A stretch of DNA of 64,000 bases from Pseudovibrio flavus. Lineage in GTDB: Bacteria > Pseudomonadota > Alphaproteobacteria > Rhizobiales > Stappiaceae. The stretch covers positions 110,000-173,999 of the forward strand of contig NZ_SMMA01000058.1 in the NCBI RefSeq assembly GCF_009711345.1, written 5' to 3'. Shown piece by piece: positions 16,517-26,138 of this stretch (position 1 is its first letter; each line of letters begins with the position of its first letter). A program made the position numbers and the translations under genes. The notes under the pieces were generated by a model. The model saw nothing but the letters and a program-made list of their open reading frames with translations, was not told where the DNA came from and ran no database searches.

Positions 16517-17692
16517 TCATTTGTATGGGTCCGCCGCGTCCCGTAAACCATCACCAAGGAAATTAAAGGCCAGTACGACGATGATGATCGGAATGACCGG
16601 CGCCATGAGCCAAGGATAGATCGTCACAACGGAAATATTCTGCGCTTCATTAAGCAGAACGCCCCATGAGACGGCGGGTCTGCGAAGTCCCAGATTGAGG
16701 AACGATAGAGCCGTCTCGCCAAGGATCATGCTTGGAATAGAAAGCGATGCGGACGCTATCAAGTGACTGGTAAAGCCGGGAAGCAGATGCTTGGTTATGA
16801 TGCGCCGAGGTTTAGCGCCCATCATAACAGCTGCTTGCGCGTATTCTTCTTCTCGCAAAGAAAGCAGTTTGGAGCGCACGGCACGAGCAAGCCCTGGCCA
16901 ATCCAACAGCCCGAGGATGATCGTCAGGCCGAAATATATCCATACCGGAGACCATGTTACCGGCAGTGCGGCGGAAAGCGCCATCCATAAAGGCAGCTCC
17001 GGTAACGAGCGCATAATCTCGATAACACGCTGTATGAGGCTGTCGATTATGCCGCCGAAATAACCGGCCAACCCGCCGAGCAAGATGCCAAGGCTCATGG
17101 AGATAATGATGCCAATGATGCCAATGGTGAGCGATAGCCGTGCGCCGTAGATGATGCCCGAGAAGAGGTCACGGCCTAGCCTGTCCGTTCCCACCAGAAA
17201 GAACGTGCCATCTTTAGCAGGGCAAACAAGATGGAAGCGAGCGGGAATGAAGCCCCAGAAGTCGTAGGGCTCGCCTTTACAGAGGAACCGTAGTGGCTGC
17301 ACTTCTGACTTATCGACTTCATAAACCCAGCGCATTTGGGCCAAGTCCACCTGCGCCTTTAAGCCGTAAACGAACGGCCCTACCCACTTGCCTCCATCGA
17401 ACAGGTGGACCGCCTGCGGTGGTGCATAAAGAAAATTGCTTTGCCTTTGCGAAGGTTTGTAGGGCGCGATGACCTCGGCAAAGGGAACGCATAAGTAAAA
17501 CAGGATGAGTATGACAGCCGACCACTTTGCAAGGCGATGGCGGCGGAACTTCCACCACATGATCTTCCACTGCGAAGCAAGAAAGTACCGCTCCTGTTCC
17601 TCTGTCAGCCGCTCCACGGATGTAGGGTCAAACGGATCGTTATTGACGTAATGCTCAGGCTCTTGGGGCGTTTCGTGCCGCTCGTTGCTCAT
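16517..17692 (-). CDS. yejE: Peptide-type ABC importer permease, OppC/YejE-like
   Basis: A 391-residue inner-membrane permease. There is one N-terminal membrane helix near residue 55, a periplasmic stretch, then five helices in the BPD_transp_1 domain. The EAA loop contacting the ATPase reads EEEYAQAAVMMGAKPRRIITKHLLPG. The periplasmic phrase GTDRLGRDLFSGIIYGARLSL is diagnostic of OppC/DppC/YejE permeases. Its start overlaps the partner permease stop (4 bases). Together with the other three genes it forms a Yej-like uptake system for peptides such as microcin-type compounds; actual cargo is unknown. Confidence 0.88.
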   Translation of the reverse strand: MSNERHETPQEPEHYVNNDPFDPTSVERLTEEQERYFLASQWKIMWWKFRRHRLAKWSAVILILFYLCVPFAEVIAPYKPSQRQSNFLYAPPQAVHLFDGGKWVGPFVYGLKAQVDLAQMRWVYEVDKSEVQPLRFLCKGEPYDFWGFIPARFHLVCPAKDGTFFLVGTDRLGRDLFSGIIYGARLSLTIGIIGIIISMSLGILLGGLAGYFGGIIDSLIQRVIEIMRSLPELPLWMALSAALPVTWSPVWIYFGLTIILGLLDWPGLARAVRSKLLSLREEEYAQAAVMMGAKPRRIITKHLLPGFTSHLIASASLSIPSMILGETALSFLNLGLRRPAVSWGVLLNEAQNISVVTIYPWLMAPVIPIIIVVLAFNFLGDGLRDAADPYK

Positions 17693-18714
17693 TTGCGCTC
17701 CCTCCCGCCAAGCCTGATCCTTGGATCAAGGAATGCCAGCAAAACATCCGAAACCAGCATTCCTATGAGTGTTAGGATGGAAACAAACAGCAGAATAAAG
17801 GCAGAGAGAAACTGATCTTGTGATTGCAGTGCCGAGAGCAGAATAGGCCCAACCGTTGGCAGGTTAAGCACGACAGATACGATAATGGAGCCGGAAACAA
17901 GCGTTGGAATGAGGTTTCCAATATCCGCGATGAACGGATTGAGAGCCATTCGAAGGGGGTACTTCACCAGCAGCGCACTTTCTCGCATACCCTTGGCTCT
18001 AGCTGTCACCACATACTGCTTGTGCAGTTCATCAAGAAGATTTGCCCGCAAGCGTCGGATCATGGCTGCTGTACCAGCGGTGCCGATTACAATCGTCGGC
18101 ACAATCATGTGAGCTAGAACAGACAAAGCCTTGTCGATGCTCCATGGCTCACCAATGTATTTGGGATCCATCAAGCCGCCGATGGATAGGTCAAACCAGA
18201 CATTGGCGACATACATAAGCACCAGACCAAGCAGGAAGTTGGGCGTTGCAAGACCAATGTACCCCAGCAGCGTAAAGCCATAGTCCCCCCACGAGTACTG
18301 ACGCGTTGCCGAGTAAATACCTATTGGGAACGACACCAGATAAACGAAGAGGATGGCGGCGGTATTGATGAGCACTGTTAGCAGAAGCGTTGGGCCAACA
18401 ACCTCCTCCACCGGCCTGTCGAACTCGAACGACCAACCCCAATTGCCTTGCAATAAGCCATCAAACCCGTGAGGTCCGGGCCACAAACCGACCCATATTG
18501 CGTAGCGCTCTAAAAACGGGCGATCGAGCGCAAACTCGCGCCTTAAGAAATCCAGCTTGGCAATGGAGGCCGTTTCGCCAGTCGCCTTTAGCATTGAGAT
18601 CTGGTTGGAAATATAATCTCCCTCAGGCAGCTCAATGATAAAGAACGTCAGGAAGCTGATGACCAGAAGTGTCGGTATCATCCCCAAAAAGCGAAGGCCT
18701 AGATACTTGATCAT
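17689..18714 (-). CDS. yejB: Peptide-type ABC importer permease, OppB/YejB-like
   Basis: A 341-residue permease with six predicted helices. N-terminal LGLRFLGMIPTLLVISFLTFFIIELPEGD is the OppB-type entry. Central features are ATPNFLLGLVLMYVANVWF and the EAA loop DELHKQYVVTARAKGMRESALLVKYPLR. The C-terminus is PTVGPILLSALQSQDQFLSAFILLF...LDPRIRLGG, conserved in this family. It overlaps the substrate-binding protein gene upstream and yejE downstream by 4 bases each, so translation is coupled. Confidence 0.9.
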   Translation of the reverse strand: MIKYLGLRFLGMIPTLLVISFLTFFIIELPEGDYISNQISMLKATGETASIAKLDFLRREFALDRPFLERYAIWVGLWPGPHGFDGLLQGNWGWSFEFDRPVEEVVGPTLLLTVLINTAAILFVYLVSFPIGIYSATRQYSWGDYGFTLLGYIGLATPNFLLGLVLMYVANVWFDLSIGGLMDPKYIGEPWSIDKALSVLAHMIVPTIVIGTAGTAAMIRRLRANLLDELHKQYVVTARAKGMRESALLVKYPLRMALNPFIADIGNLIPTLVSGSIIVSVVLNLPTVGPILLSALQSQDQFLSAFILLFVSILTLIGMLVSDVLLAFLDPRIRLGGRERK

Positions 18715-20678
18715 CTTGCTGCCTCCCTATTCGGCGGGGGCGGGCCATCCGGTCTTCCAGGTGTTGGTGGCGGACCACCATGAGGCTTGGCATGTTTTTC
18801 AGGGCGGTCAAAGTAGAAGGCGTCCATACGGTGCATCCCGAACTGCGCGCCGGGGTCCCAGCCGTAGACGGCCTGCAGAGGAACATTTTTTAGGCCTTTG
18901 ACGACCACAGGCTGGCGAACTTCAGAGACCAGACCAATGTGAATGGTCTCTTGCGCATGGATTTTCAGGATCTCTTCCCAAATATCCGCGCGGTCTTCTT
19001 CTGAGCCACTTACAAGCCAGTCATCATAGAGCTGGAGTAGACTGATCGCCGGTGCCCAGTCGGGCTTTTCTCCTGATTTACCTCCGGTTTCGTAATACTC
19101 GCCCCATAGTGACCAAGAGAGGAAATCTCCGCGTGCTGGAACGAAATCAGTGGGCGGCATATTGGCCGTAGGCAAGCCGTTTTCAAAGCCGGTCCAAACG
19201 GACATAACCAATGCACCGGAGAGAGCGCGGTTGCGCATAATGTCCCGCTGGCTTGGTTTGACATAGATTTTTATGCCAATCTCCTGCCATGTCTCACCAA
19301 CCAGAGCCATCGCATCAATCTCTTCCTGACTTTCGCCGGAGACCTCGACGATGATCTCCAACGGCCTTCCATCAGGCAGCATGCGCGTTCCATTGGGCGT
19401 GCGCTTATCAAGACCGATCTCATCTAGAAGCGCGTTTGCTTTTTTAGGATCATACTCGGCAAACAGGTTTTGGTAGGACGGTTTATAGAGGGGGGATGCG
19501 CTCAGCACCGTATCATTGCCCGGTTTTGCCAAACCGAAATAAAGCACTTTGTTGATTAGCTGCCGATCAATTCCCAGCGACAAAGCGTGACGAAAACGGG
19601 TATCGCGCATGAGAGCGCGCCAGACTGGGTCTTTCACTGTCAGATTGGGAAGGATCGAAATTTGTGAGCCCTTGGAGATGTACCAAAGATCCGTAATATA
19701 ATTCTCTGGCCCCTCGCCCTGCTTCAGAACCGCGATATCAGAAAAGCTGAGGCCGCGAGCTTGAAGGTCTGTCTCGCCAGCTAACGCCTTTGCAGCAATG
19801 AGTTTGCTATCAACCACCGTCATAACGACCTTGCCGATATATGGGAGCTGCTGGCCTTCACTATCCATACGGTGAAAGAAGAAGTTGCGCTTTAGAACGA
19901 AGCGGCGGGCATCACCAAATGGCGTTGGCATCCATGGCTGCAGAGTTGGAAGCTCTGGATTTTGCGCATCGTACATATCATCCAGTTTATTGAAGAGCGA
20001 AGCCCAGCTTCTAGCCTTGTGCTCTTTCATTTTGCGGCGGATGAGCGGTTGGTCTCCAAACTCCTTGTGGTACCTTTTCAAGTAGTGAGCTGGGCGGTAG
20101 ATGAAGGGTGGACGAGCCTTGGCAAGTTCCGGCAGAAACTGCGGGTTTGGCTTATCCCAAGTGAAGCGCATTTTTGTGGGGCTGATGACTTCGAATTCCG
20201 GCGGTAACCCGCCTGCGAGCATAAAGGCGGGCATGCCGAGTGGGTTAAGCTCGACATTGCCGACGACATCTTCAAACCAGAAGCGGAAGTCCTCTGTGGT
20301 GAAGGGATGTCCATCGGACCAGCGGTGCCCCTCTCTCAGTGTGATCGTAATGACTTTGTCGGAAGCGCTTTCCACGTCCAGCGCGATGTCAGGCACGAGC
20401 TGCAAGCTTTCATCATAACCAATGATCCTCGCGTAGCCCCAAACGTTGATCAAGCGCACATCTTTCGCCCGCCCGATGAGCGTTTCCAGCGTTCCGCCAT
20501 GACGGCCTACGCTACGCCCTATCGCCGGTAGATCCGTTACCAAAGGCTGCTTGGGAATACGCTCGGCAATTGGCGGCATACCTTTGGGAAGGCCCGGCGT
20601 TTCCTTAAGTTTCATTGCCGTGGCTGAGCCAAAGCTCGTAAGCAACATCAAAAATGCAAGCGCTACATATCTCATCAT
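18711..20678 (-). CDS. yejA: Extracellular solute-binding protein, family 5 (DppA/OppA/YejA type)
   Basis: A 655-residue periplasmic binding protein. The N-terminus MMRYVALAFLMLLTSFGSATA is a clear signal peptide. The mature part has family 5 landmarks: ITLREGHRWSDGHPFTTEDFRFWFEDV and RDTRFRHALSLGIDRQLINKVLYFGLA. An unusual C-terminal tail (from KPHGGPPPTP to the end) is Pro/Gly-rich, perhaps a flexible linker. Start is the ATG at 20678, which overlaps the upstream ATPase stop (ATGATGA). It delivers the substrate to the two permeases. The size is closer to YejA than to shorter DppA proteins. Confidence 0.9.
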   Translation of the reverse strand: MMRYVALAFLMLLTSFGSATAMKLKETPGLPKGMPPIAERIPKQPLVTDLPAIGRSVGRHGGTLETLIGRAKDVRLINVWGYARIIGYDESLQLVPDIALDVESASDKVITITLREGHRWSDGHPFTTEDFRFWFEDVVGNVELNPLGMPAFMLAGGLPPEFEVISPTKMRFTWDKPNPQFLPELAKARPPFIYRPAHYLKRYHKEFGDQPLIRRKMKEHKARSWASLFNKLDDMYDAQNPELPTLQPWMPTPFGDARRFVLKRNFFFHRMDSEGQQLPYIGKVVMTVVDSKLIAAKALAGETDLQARGLSFSDIAVLKQGEGPENYITDLWYISKGSQISILPNLTVKDPVWRALMRDTRFRHALSLGIDRQLINKVLYFGLAKPGNDTVLSASPLYKPSYQNLFAEYDPKKANALLDEIGLDKRTPNGTRMLPDGRPLEIIVEVSGESQEEIDAMALVGETWQEIGIKIYVKPSQRDIMRNRALSGALVMSVWTGFENGLPTANMPPTDFVPARGDFLSWSLWGEYYETGGKSGEKPDWAPAISLLQLYDDWLVSGSEEDRADIWEEILKIHAQETIHIGLVSEVRQPVVVKGLKNVPLQAVYGWDPGAQFGMHRMDAFYFDRPEKHAKPHGGPPPTPGRPDGPPPPNREAAR

Positions 20679-22534
20679 GGCACCAACCCCGGTGCGCAAA
20701 CGAAGTGATCTGGTGCGATCTGAACGAGCTTGGGAGCGCTGCCCTCCGGTATCCGGTAGGGTTCAGGCCACAGGAACGGGTTGGACGTGCCCTTCATGTC
20801 GGGGCTGGAGAAATCCAGAGGGTGGTCAAGGTTCGGCTCGGGCACCGCCCGCAGCAGCGCTTTGGTGTAGGGGTGGATGGGGTGCTCAATCACCTGCTCC
20901 GTTGGTCCCAACTCAACAAGCCGCCCTTTACACATAACGGCGATGCGATCCGCTATGTAATCAACGACTGCAAGGTTATGGGAGATGAAGACGTAGGTGA
21001 GACCGAGGTCGCGTTTTAAATCCTGAAGCAGATTTAGGATTTGCGCCTGTACCGACACATCGAGCGCAGAGGTTGGCTCGTCGCACAAGATAAGCTCTGG
21101 ATTAAGCGCCAAGGCACGAGCAATGCCGATGCGCTGTCTTTGACCACCGGAGAACGAATGCGGATAGCGACGCAGGTAGCGCGGGTCCAGCCCAACCAGC
21201 TCCATCAGATCGCTTGCAAAGCGGCTGCGTTCCCATTTGCTGCCAATGCCGTGAATAACGAGCGGTTCCTGAAGGATATCGCTGACCGTCATTCTTGGGT
21301 TTAACGATGAAAACGGATCTTGAAAGATCATCTGCACGCTGCTGCGGTAGGCCAGCATATCCTTGCTGTCATAGCTTGCGATGTCTCTTAGGCCGATACC
21401 GCTGTTAAAGCTCACAGTTCCTGAATCCGGCTGGAAGGCTCTCAAGATCGCCTTGGCTACAGTCGTTTTGCCTGAACCAGATTCCCCTACGATGCCAAGG
21501 CACTCACCTTGGCGCACTTCCAAAGACACATCGTCCAGCGCCTTTACGGGTTCATAGCCGCTTCCAAACAGCCCTTGCTTGCGCGAGATAAAGGACTTTG
21601 AAACGCCCTCCAGCTTCAAGATCGGACCGTCCAACTGATCAGCATTGCGCGTATAGAGTTGGGAAAGCCCTTCGCCGTGGGGCTTGATAGGGCGCAGTGT
21701 TTCCAGCCGCTGCGTTTTCTCCATTCCAAACGTCGGGACGGCCTTTAGCAATGCCTGTAAGTATGGATGCTGCGGATCGTTAAACAGCTGCCGTGCGCTA
21801 CCCTTTTCCATGACCCGTCCGTGATAGACGACGACCACCTCATCAGCCATATTCGCCACCACTCCAAAATCATGGGTGATCATGAGGAGTGACATTTTGA
21901 ATTCCTGCTGCATCTCTTTGATGAGCTTTAGAATTTGCGCCTGAATGGTCACATCAAGCGCGGTGGTTGGTTCGTCAGCAATCAATATAGAAGGACGGCA
22001 AATCAGCGCCATGGCGATCATGGCTCGTTGGCGCAGACCTCCAGACAGTTCAAAGGGGTATGCGTTAAACCCGCGCGCTGGGTCAGGGAAATGAACCATC
22101 TTGAGCATCTGGAGCGTGAACTCCTTGGCTTCTCGCCGCCCGACATTGCGATGCAAGATTGCAGCTTCACTAATCTGGTCGCCAATCGTGTGAAGCGGCG
22201 AAAGCGATGTCATTGGTTCTTGGAAAATAATCGCAACGCGGTTGCCTCTGATGCGGCGCATACTGCGTCCGCTTGGGGAAAGGCCCGCAAGGTCGGTCAT
22301 CTGACCGGGGTTTTGGCGATCATGCAAAAGGATGCTGCCCGATGCGATCTGCGCTTTGGGAGGCAGTAAGCCCATGATCGCTTGGGAGATGACTGTTTTG
22401 CCTGAACCAGACTCTCCGACAAGCGCAACACACTTGTTAGGCGGCACCGTAAAGGAGACGCGGTCAACCGCTCGAACATGTCCATCCGACATTTCGAAAT
22501 CGACGCTCAGGTTCTCCACTGCCAGCGGGGCCAC
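20675..22534 (-). CDS. yejF: Dual-domain peptide ABC transporter ATPase (DppD-DppF fused, YejF-like)
   Basis: A 619-residue cytoplasmic ATPase with two complete nucleotide-binding domains. The first has Walker A GESGSGKTV (about residues 39-47), signature LSGGLRQR and Walker B LIADEPTTAL. The second has GESGSGKTT, FSGGQRQR and LILCDEPTSALD. Each half ends with the oligopeptide/dipeptide C-terminal region (HPYLQALLKAVP; HPIHPYTKALLRAVP). Start is GTG 22534 with GGGAGG 8 bases upstream. First gene of the importer operon, preceded by a 238-base gap in which no gene is seen. Confidence 0.93.
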   Translation of the reverse strand: MAPLAVENLSVDFEMSDGHVRAVDRVSFTVPPNKCVALVGESGSGKTVISQAIMGLLPPKAQIASGSILLHDRQNPGQMTDLAGLSPSGRSMRRIRGNRVAIIFQEPMTSLSPLHTIGDQISEAAILHRNVGRREAKEFTLQMLKMVHFPDPARGFNAYPFELSGGLRQRAMIAMALICRPSILIADEPTTALDVTIQAQILKLIKEMQQEFKMSLLMITHDFGVVANMADEVVVVYHGRVMEKGSARQLFNDPQHPYLQALLKAVPTFGMEKTQRLETLRPIKPHGEGLSQLYTRNADQLDGPILKLEGVSKSFISRKQGLFGSGYEPVKALDDVSLEVRQGECLGIVGESGSGKTTVAKAILRAFQPDSGTVSFNSGIGLRDIASYDSKDMLAYRSSVQMIFQDPFSSLNPRMTVSDILQEPLVIHGIGSKWERSRFASDLMELVGLDPRYLRRYPHSFSGGQRQRIGIARALALNPELILCDEPTSALDVSVQAQILNLLQDLKRDLGLTYVFISHNLAVVDYIADRIAVMCKGRLVELGPTEQVIEHPIHPYTKALLRAVPEPNLDHPLDFSSPDMKGTSNPFLWPEPYRIPEGSAPKLVQIAPDHFVCAPGLVP

Positions 22535-22772
22535 AAACTGTCCTCCCTTGTGTTGCCACGTAGGTTCAAGTTAGTGCCCCTGCTCCTAGAAATTGCTAAG
22601 AGCTGTGTTTCAAATGACTTGCAGCGCCACTGTTTTCGCTTTCAAGACTAAGGGAGGCTTAAAAGCAGCGTTTCAAATGCCCGACGCCTGACAGTATTAC
22701 CAATGCCGCAGGGCATCGATACCGATTAACCAAGCCTCTACAGTATGCAGCTTCTGGTGCGATCTATGCAAA

Positions 22773-24605
22773 TCAGTCAGGATTTACGAGCTGCCACAGG
22801 CATACCGGACGGTTTCTTCCCTTGAGTGCTACAGGGCCAAGCGAGATCATGTTGTCACGCTCTTTGATCTGCTCATAAGTCGTCTCGCTGATCACCACGG
22901 TGTTCTGGCGAGCCTCATTTTGCAGCCTGCTGGAATAACGCTGAATACGGTCACACACATTCACCGCATCGCCGAGGACGGTATAGTTCAAGCGGTCCGG
23001 TGCGCCGATGTTACCGACAACGACATCACCTGTATGGACAGCTACACGCACACGAGTTGGCATCTTGGCGCCTTGCTCATGCAGTTCGACAAGACGCGCA
23101 TCAATGCGTCTTGCTGCTCTTACAGCCGCCTCGGCATGGTCCGGCATTTCATCCGGCGCGCCCCAGAATGCAAGAATGCCGTCACCCAAGTACTTATCGA
23201 CTGTTCCGCCCTCTTCTTCGATGATCGTCACAAGCTCTGTAAGGTGCGCGTTGATGCGGGCCGTGAGTTCCTTTGCATCGAGCGTTTCAGCAAGAGTGGT
23301 AAAGCCGGTAATGTCCGTAAACATGATCGTCAGCTCGGTGTTTTTCGCAACACCACTGCCAGCCAAACCCAGCCTGATTAGCTTGCTACAGAGCTTGGTC
23401 GGCACGTAGTGATTGAGCGCATGGACGCCCTTAGCACCGGAGTTTACCGCCTGAACGATCTCGTCAATCTCGCGGAAGATGCTTCGGCGCATCGGTTTAA
23501 AGTCACCTAAACGCAAACTACCTATAGCATGGGAGCGCTCTTCCAGCTCTTTAAGCGGGCGCACAACACGGCTTGCAAAGAAGAAAGCGAGAATAATCGC
23601 CAAGATCACAACGCCCAAGGCTGTGAAGGCAGAGGCAGAGAGCCTTTTTAGTTCCTCCAGCTCGTTCGCAGAGCGATAGAGGCGGCCAATGACCCAAGCC
23701 TTTTTGCCAAACCCGTCAAGCTGGCGGAAGACAACGGAATAGTCGCGCCCTTCATGCTCGAGAAACATGTGGTGGTTACGATACCGATCCACTCCATCAG
23801 CAGCGGCAATGGTATCTTCGCCAACGCCCATCAGCACCTGACGGACATTGCTCGTTGTCATTGCGAGTAGATCGTCTTGGAAATGTGGCGTTTGGCCCAA
23901 CGAAATATGTTTGACCGGAACTGAATCGCCGCCATAGAACGCAAGAATACGGCCATCATAATCAATTACAAAAGAAGCGGGGTTGCCGACCTCCCTCTTT
24001 TGAGCAAGCTGGTTGCTCATATCTCCCAAGGATGCGCCGGCTGTCAGCATCGCCACGATTTTATCTTCCAGATAAATCGGAACACCGACATGAGCGATCA
24101 CCGTATCGTCCATAATGAACGGCTCACCCCAAAATACCCGCTGACTTCCGTCCCGCAGCTCGTCAAATACACGGGTCACAACTTCTGGAGACACATGTCG
24201 CTTGCTCATCACAAGCTGCTTGAAGTTACCCCGCTCCCAAACCTTGAACGTTCCATCAACCTCAAGAATACCAACGAGTGTCATGTGATTGTTGCCAACC
24301 AAGACACCATTGACGTGCTTAAGCAGTTTTTGACCGATGATATCGAGGTTATCCGCCTCGATAGTATCATTCAGATCTTCCATGGTACGGGCGACCGAGC
24401 CAAGGTAACTGCTGATCTCTTGGTTCATGCTTTCAATAGATTGGCGAGCAGACAAAGCCAGAAGAGAATGGGCACTTTGAAGGTTGGCGCTGATGTTCAG
24501 CCAGAGCACAAGCCCACCACTGAGCGCAACCAAGCTACCAAAGGTAAGCGCAATAACAGCTGCAAGTGGGAAGCGGCCTAGGTCTTTCAGTTTTTTGCGG
24601 GACAT
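22773..24605 (-). CDS. Sensor-type class III adenylate/guanylate cyclase with HAMP domain
   Basis: A 610-residue membrane cyclase. Two membrane helices (about residues 14-36 and 323-345) bracket a periplasmic sensing region that looks Cache-like. Next comes a HAMP segment (RVVRPLKELEERSHAIG), then the catalytic domain: IMFTDITGFTTLAE, GGTVDKYLGDGILAFWGAP and NYTVLGDAVNVCDRIQ. Both metal Asp residues and the transition-state region are present. ATG 24605 is chosen; a TTG at 24671 would add 22 residues rich in Pro, and neither has a strong ribosome-binding site. It stands alone between the importer and a CoA-transferase gene. Confidence 0.9.
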   Translation of the reverse strand: MSRKKLKDLGRFPLAAVIALTFGSLVALSGGLVLWLNISANLQSAHSLLALSARQSIESMNQEISSYLGSVARTMEDLNDTIEADNLDIIGQKLLKHVNGVLVGNNHMTLVGILEVDGTFKVWERGNFKQLVMSKRHVSPEVVTRVFDELRDGSQRVFWGEPFIMDDTVIAHVGVPIYLEDKIVAMLTAGASLGDMSNQLAQKREVGNPASFVIDYDGRILAFYGGDSVPVKHISLGQTPHFQDDLLAMTTSNVRQVLMGVGEDTIAAADGVDRYRNHHMFLEHEGRDYSVVFRQLDGFGKKAWVIGRLYRSANELEELKRLSASAFTALGVVILAIILAFFFASRVVRPLKELEERSHAIGSLRLGDFKPMRRSIFREIDEIVQAVNSGAKGVHALNHYVPTKLCSKLIRLGLAGSGVAKNTELTIMFTDITGFTTLAETLDAKELTARINAHLTELVTIIEEEGGTVDKYLGDGILAFWGAPDEMPDHAEAAVRAARRIDARLVELHEQGAKMPTRVRVAVHTGDVVVGNIGAPDRLNYTVLGDAVNVCDRIQRYSSRLQNEARQNTVVISETTYEQIKERDNMISLGPVALKGRNRPVCLWQLVNPD

Positions 24606-24759
24606 AAACGTTGGGTTTCGGGGAATTGGAGGTCGGGGTAATTTGTTATTACCCAGCCCCAAGAAGCCCAACAGTTCGGGAAACTACGATGCCGCAAGTT
24701 TTCTCAGGTTAAATTGCAGAGGAATTCCAATTTAACCGCATGGCAGTTTCAATTTATTC

Positions 24760-25887
24760 TTAACTACCCAAAGACTTGGGGCGCGGTGGCACATCTCTAT
24801 CCAGTCTAAGTTTGCTATTTGCAAATTTAATTGGAGTTCTGAGGTAACCCTGCCCACCTTCTTCTGGATGGATGACCATTTCACGGTGTTTTGCCTGCGG
24901 ATCATTTAGCGCCTGCTCAACAGTATTGATTGGTCCGGCAGGAACACCTTTTGCCTCCAATGCCTTTAGCAGCGCATCGCGCTCAAAGCCAAGCAGCGCC
25001 TCCTCCAGAATTGGAACCAGAATAGCCCTATTGGCAACTCGCGCGGGATTGGTAGCGTAGGCTTCATCTGCAGCAAGTTCTGGCAGTCCAATCACATCAC
25101 AAAACTGCTTGAACTGGCCGTCGTTACCGACTGCAGCAATGAAGTGACCGTCCTTAACTGCGAACACCTGATAGGGAACGATATTTGGGTGCGCATTACC
25201 GAGGCGCTTAGGCGAGTTTCCGGTAGCCAGATAGTTCATAGCCTGATTGGCCAGTACGCCAAGCTGACAGTCAAACAAGGAGAGATCGACCCAGTCGCCC
25301 TCACCTGTCAGATTTCTTTTATGAAGCGCGGCTTGAATACCGATCACGCCGTAAAGACCGGTAAAGATGTCTGCAAAAGCAACACCAATCTTTTGCGGCT
25401 GTCCTTCAGGATCACCCGTTAGGTCCATAATGCCGCCCATGCCCTGAATGAGGAAGTCATAGCCAGCGCGGTGGGCATATGGTCCATCCTGACCGAAACC
25501 AGTCACAGAACAATAGATCAGCCGCGGATTGATCTTTTTCAGGCTTTCATAGTCCAGCCCGAATTTCTTCAGGCCGCCAACCTTAAAGTTCTCGATGAGA
25601 ATATCGGCTTCTTTGATCAGTTCAAGGAGAGCTGCAAGGTCTTCCTCATTGGAGAAGTTACAGGCCACAGAGTCTTTACCCCTGTTACAGCTATGAAAAT
25701 AGGCCGCCGTTGGCTTGTCGCTATCATCCTCGATAAAGGGAGGCCCCCATGTGCGCGTATCATCCCCTTGCGGGCTTTCCACCTTGATCACATCAGCTCC
25801 AAGATCGGCCAGCGTCTGCCCGATCCACGGTCCGGCAAGAATACGCGCCAGTTCAACGACCTTGATGCCCTGAAGTGGATACTGCAC
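24760..25887 (-). CDS. CaiB/BaiF CoA-transferase family protein
   Basis: A 375-residue family III CoA-transferase. N-terminal LQGIKVVELARILAGPWIGQTLADLGADVIKVE is the family signature, and the catalytic Asp is expected in AGYDFLIQGMGG. Also typical are IYCSVTGFGQDGP and the C-terminal KGVPAGPINTVEQAL. Such enzymes move CoA between carboxylic acids (formyl-, succinyl-, carnitine-type), but the acids here are not predictable. Start is GTG 25887 with AAAGGGAG upstream. The 250-base region before the divergent pepN holds no gene I can see. Confidence 0.92.
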   Translation of the reverse strand: MQYPLQGIKVVELARILAGPWIGQTLADLGADVIKVESPQGDDTRTWGPPFIEDDSDKPTAAYFHSCNRGKDSVACNFSNEEDLAALLELIKEADILIENFKVGGLKKFGLDYESLKKINPRLIYCSVTGFGQDGPYAHRAGYDFLIQGMGGIMDLTGDPEGQPQKIGVAFADIFTGLYGVIGIQAALHKRNLTGEGDWVDLSLFDCQLGVLANQAMNYLATGNSPKRLGNAHPNIVPYQVFAVKDGHFIAAVGNDGQFKQFCDVIGLPELAADEAYATNPARVANRAILVPILEEALLGFERDALLKALEAKGVPAGPINTVEQALNDPQAKHREMVIHPEEGGQGYLRTPIKFANSKLRLDRDVPPRPKSLGS

Positions 25888-26138
25888 GAAATGCTCCCTT
25901 TGATTTTCTGATCAACAAGGCAGTGCTACCCTTTTTCGCGTAGGAGGTCGCCCGCTGATCTTTCATGACTTTGTTCCAAATCATCGGGAAACGCATAAAA
26001 AACGTATGGTTAGCAGTTCATAGCGGGCACAAGGTTGGCCGAAAGGTTCCCATAAAGGACAAAGCCGCCTACAAATCAAAGAAGTGACAAAGACACCATT
26101 TAGATTTGTACGCGTTCATTTTGCCGGAGACCTTTTAC

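Noticed and set aside
22600-22682. Short direct repeat GTTTCAAATG (near 22608 and 22670) in the gap before the importer operon
   Set aside because: Only ten bases and two copies; not distinguishable from chance, and no flanking mobile-element features.
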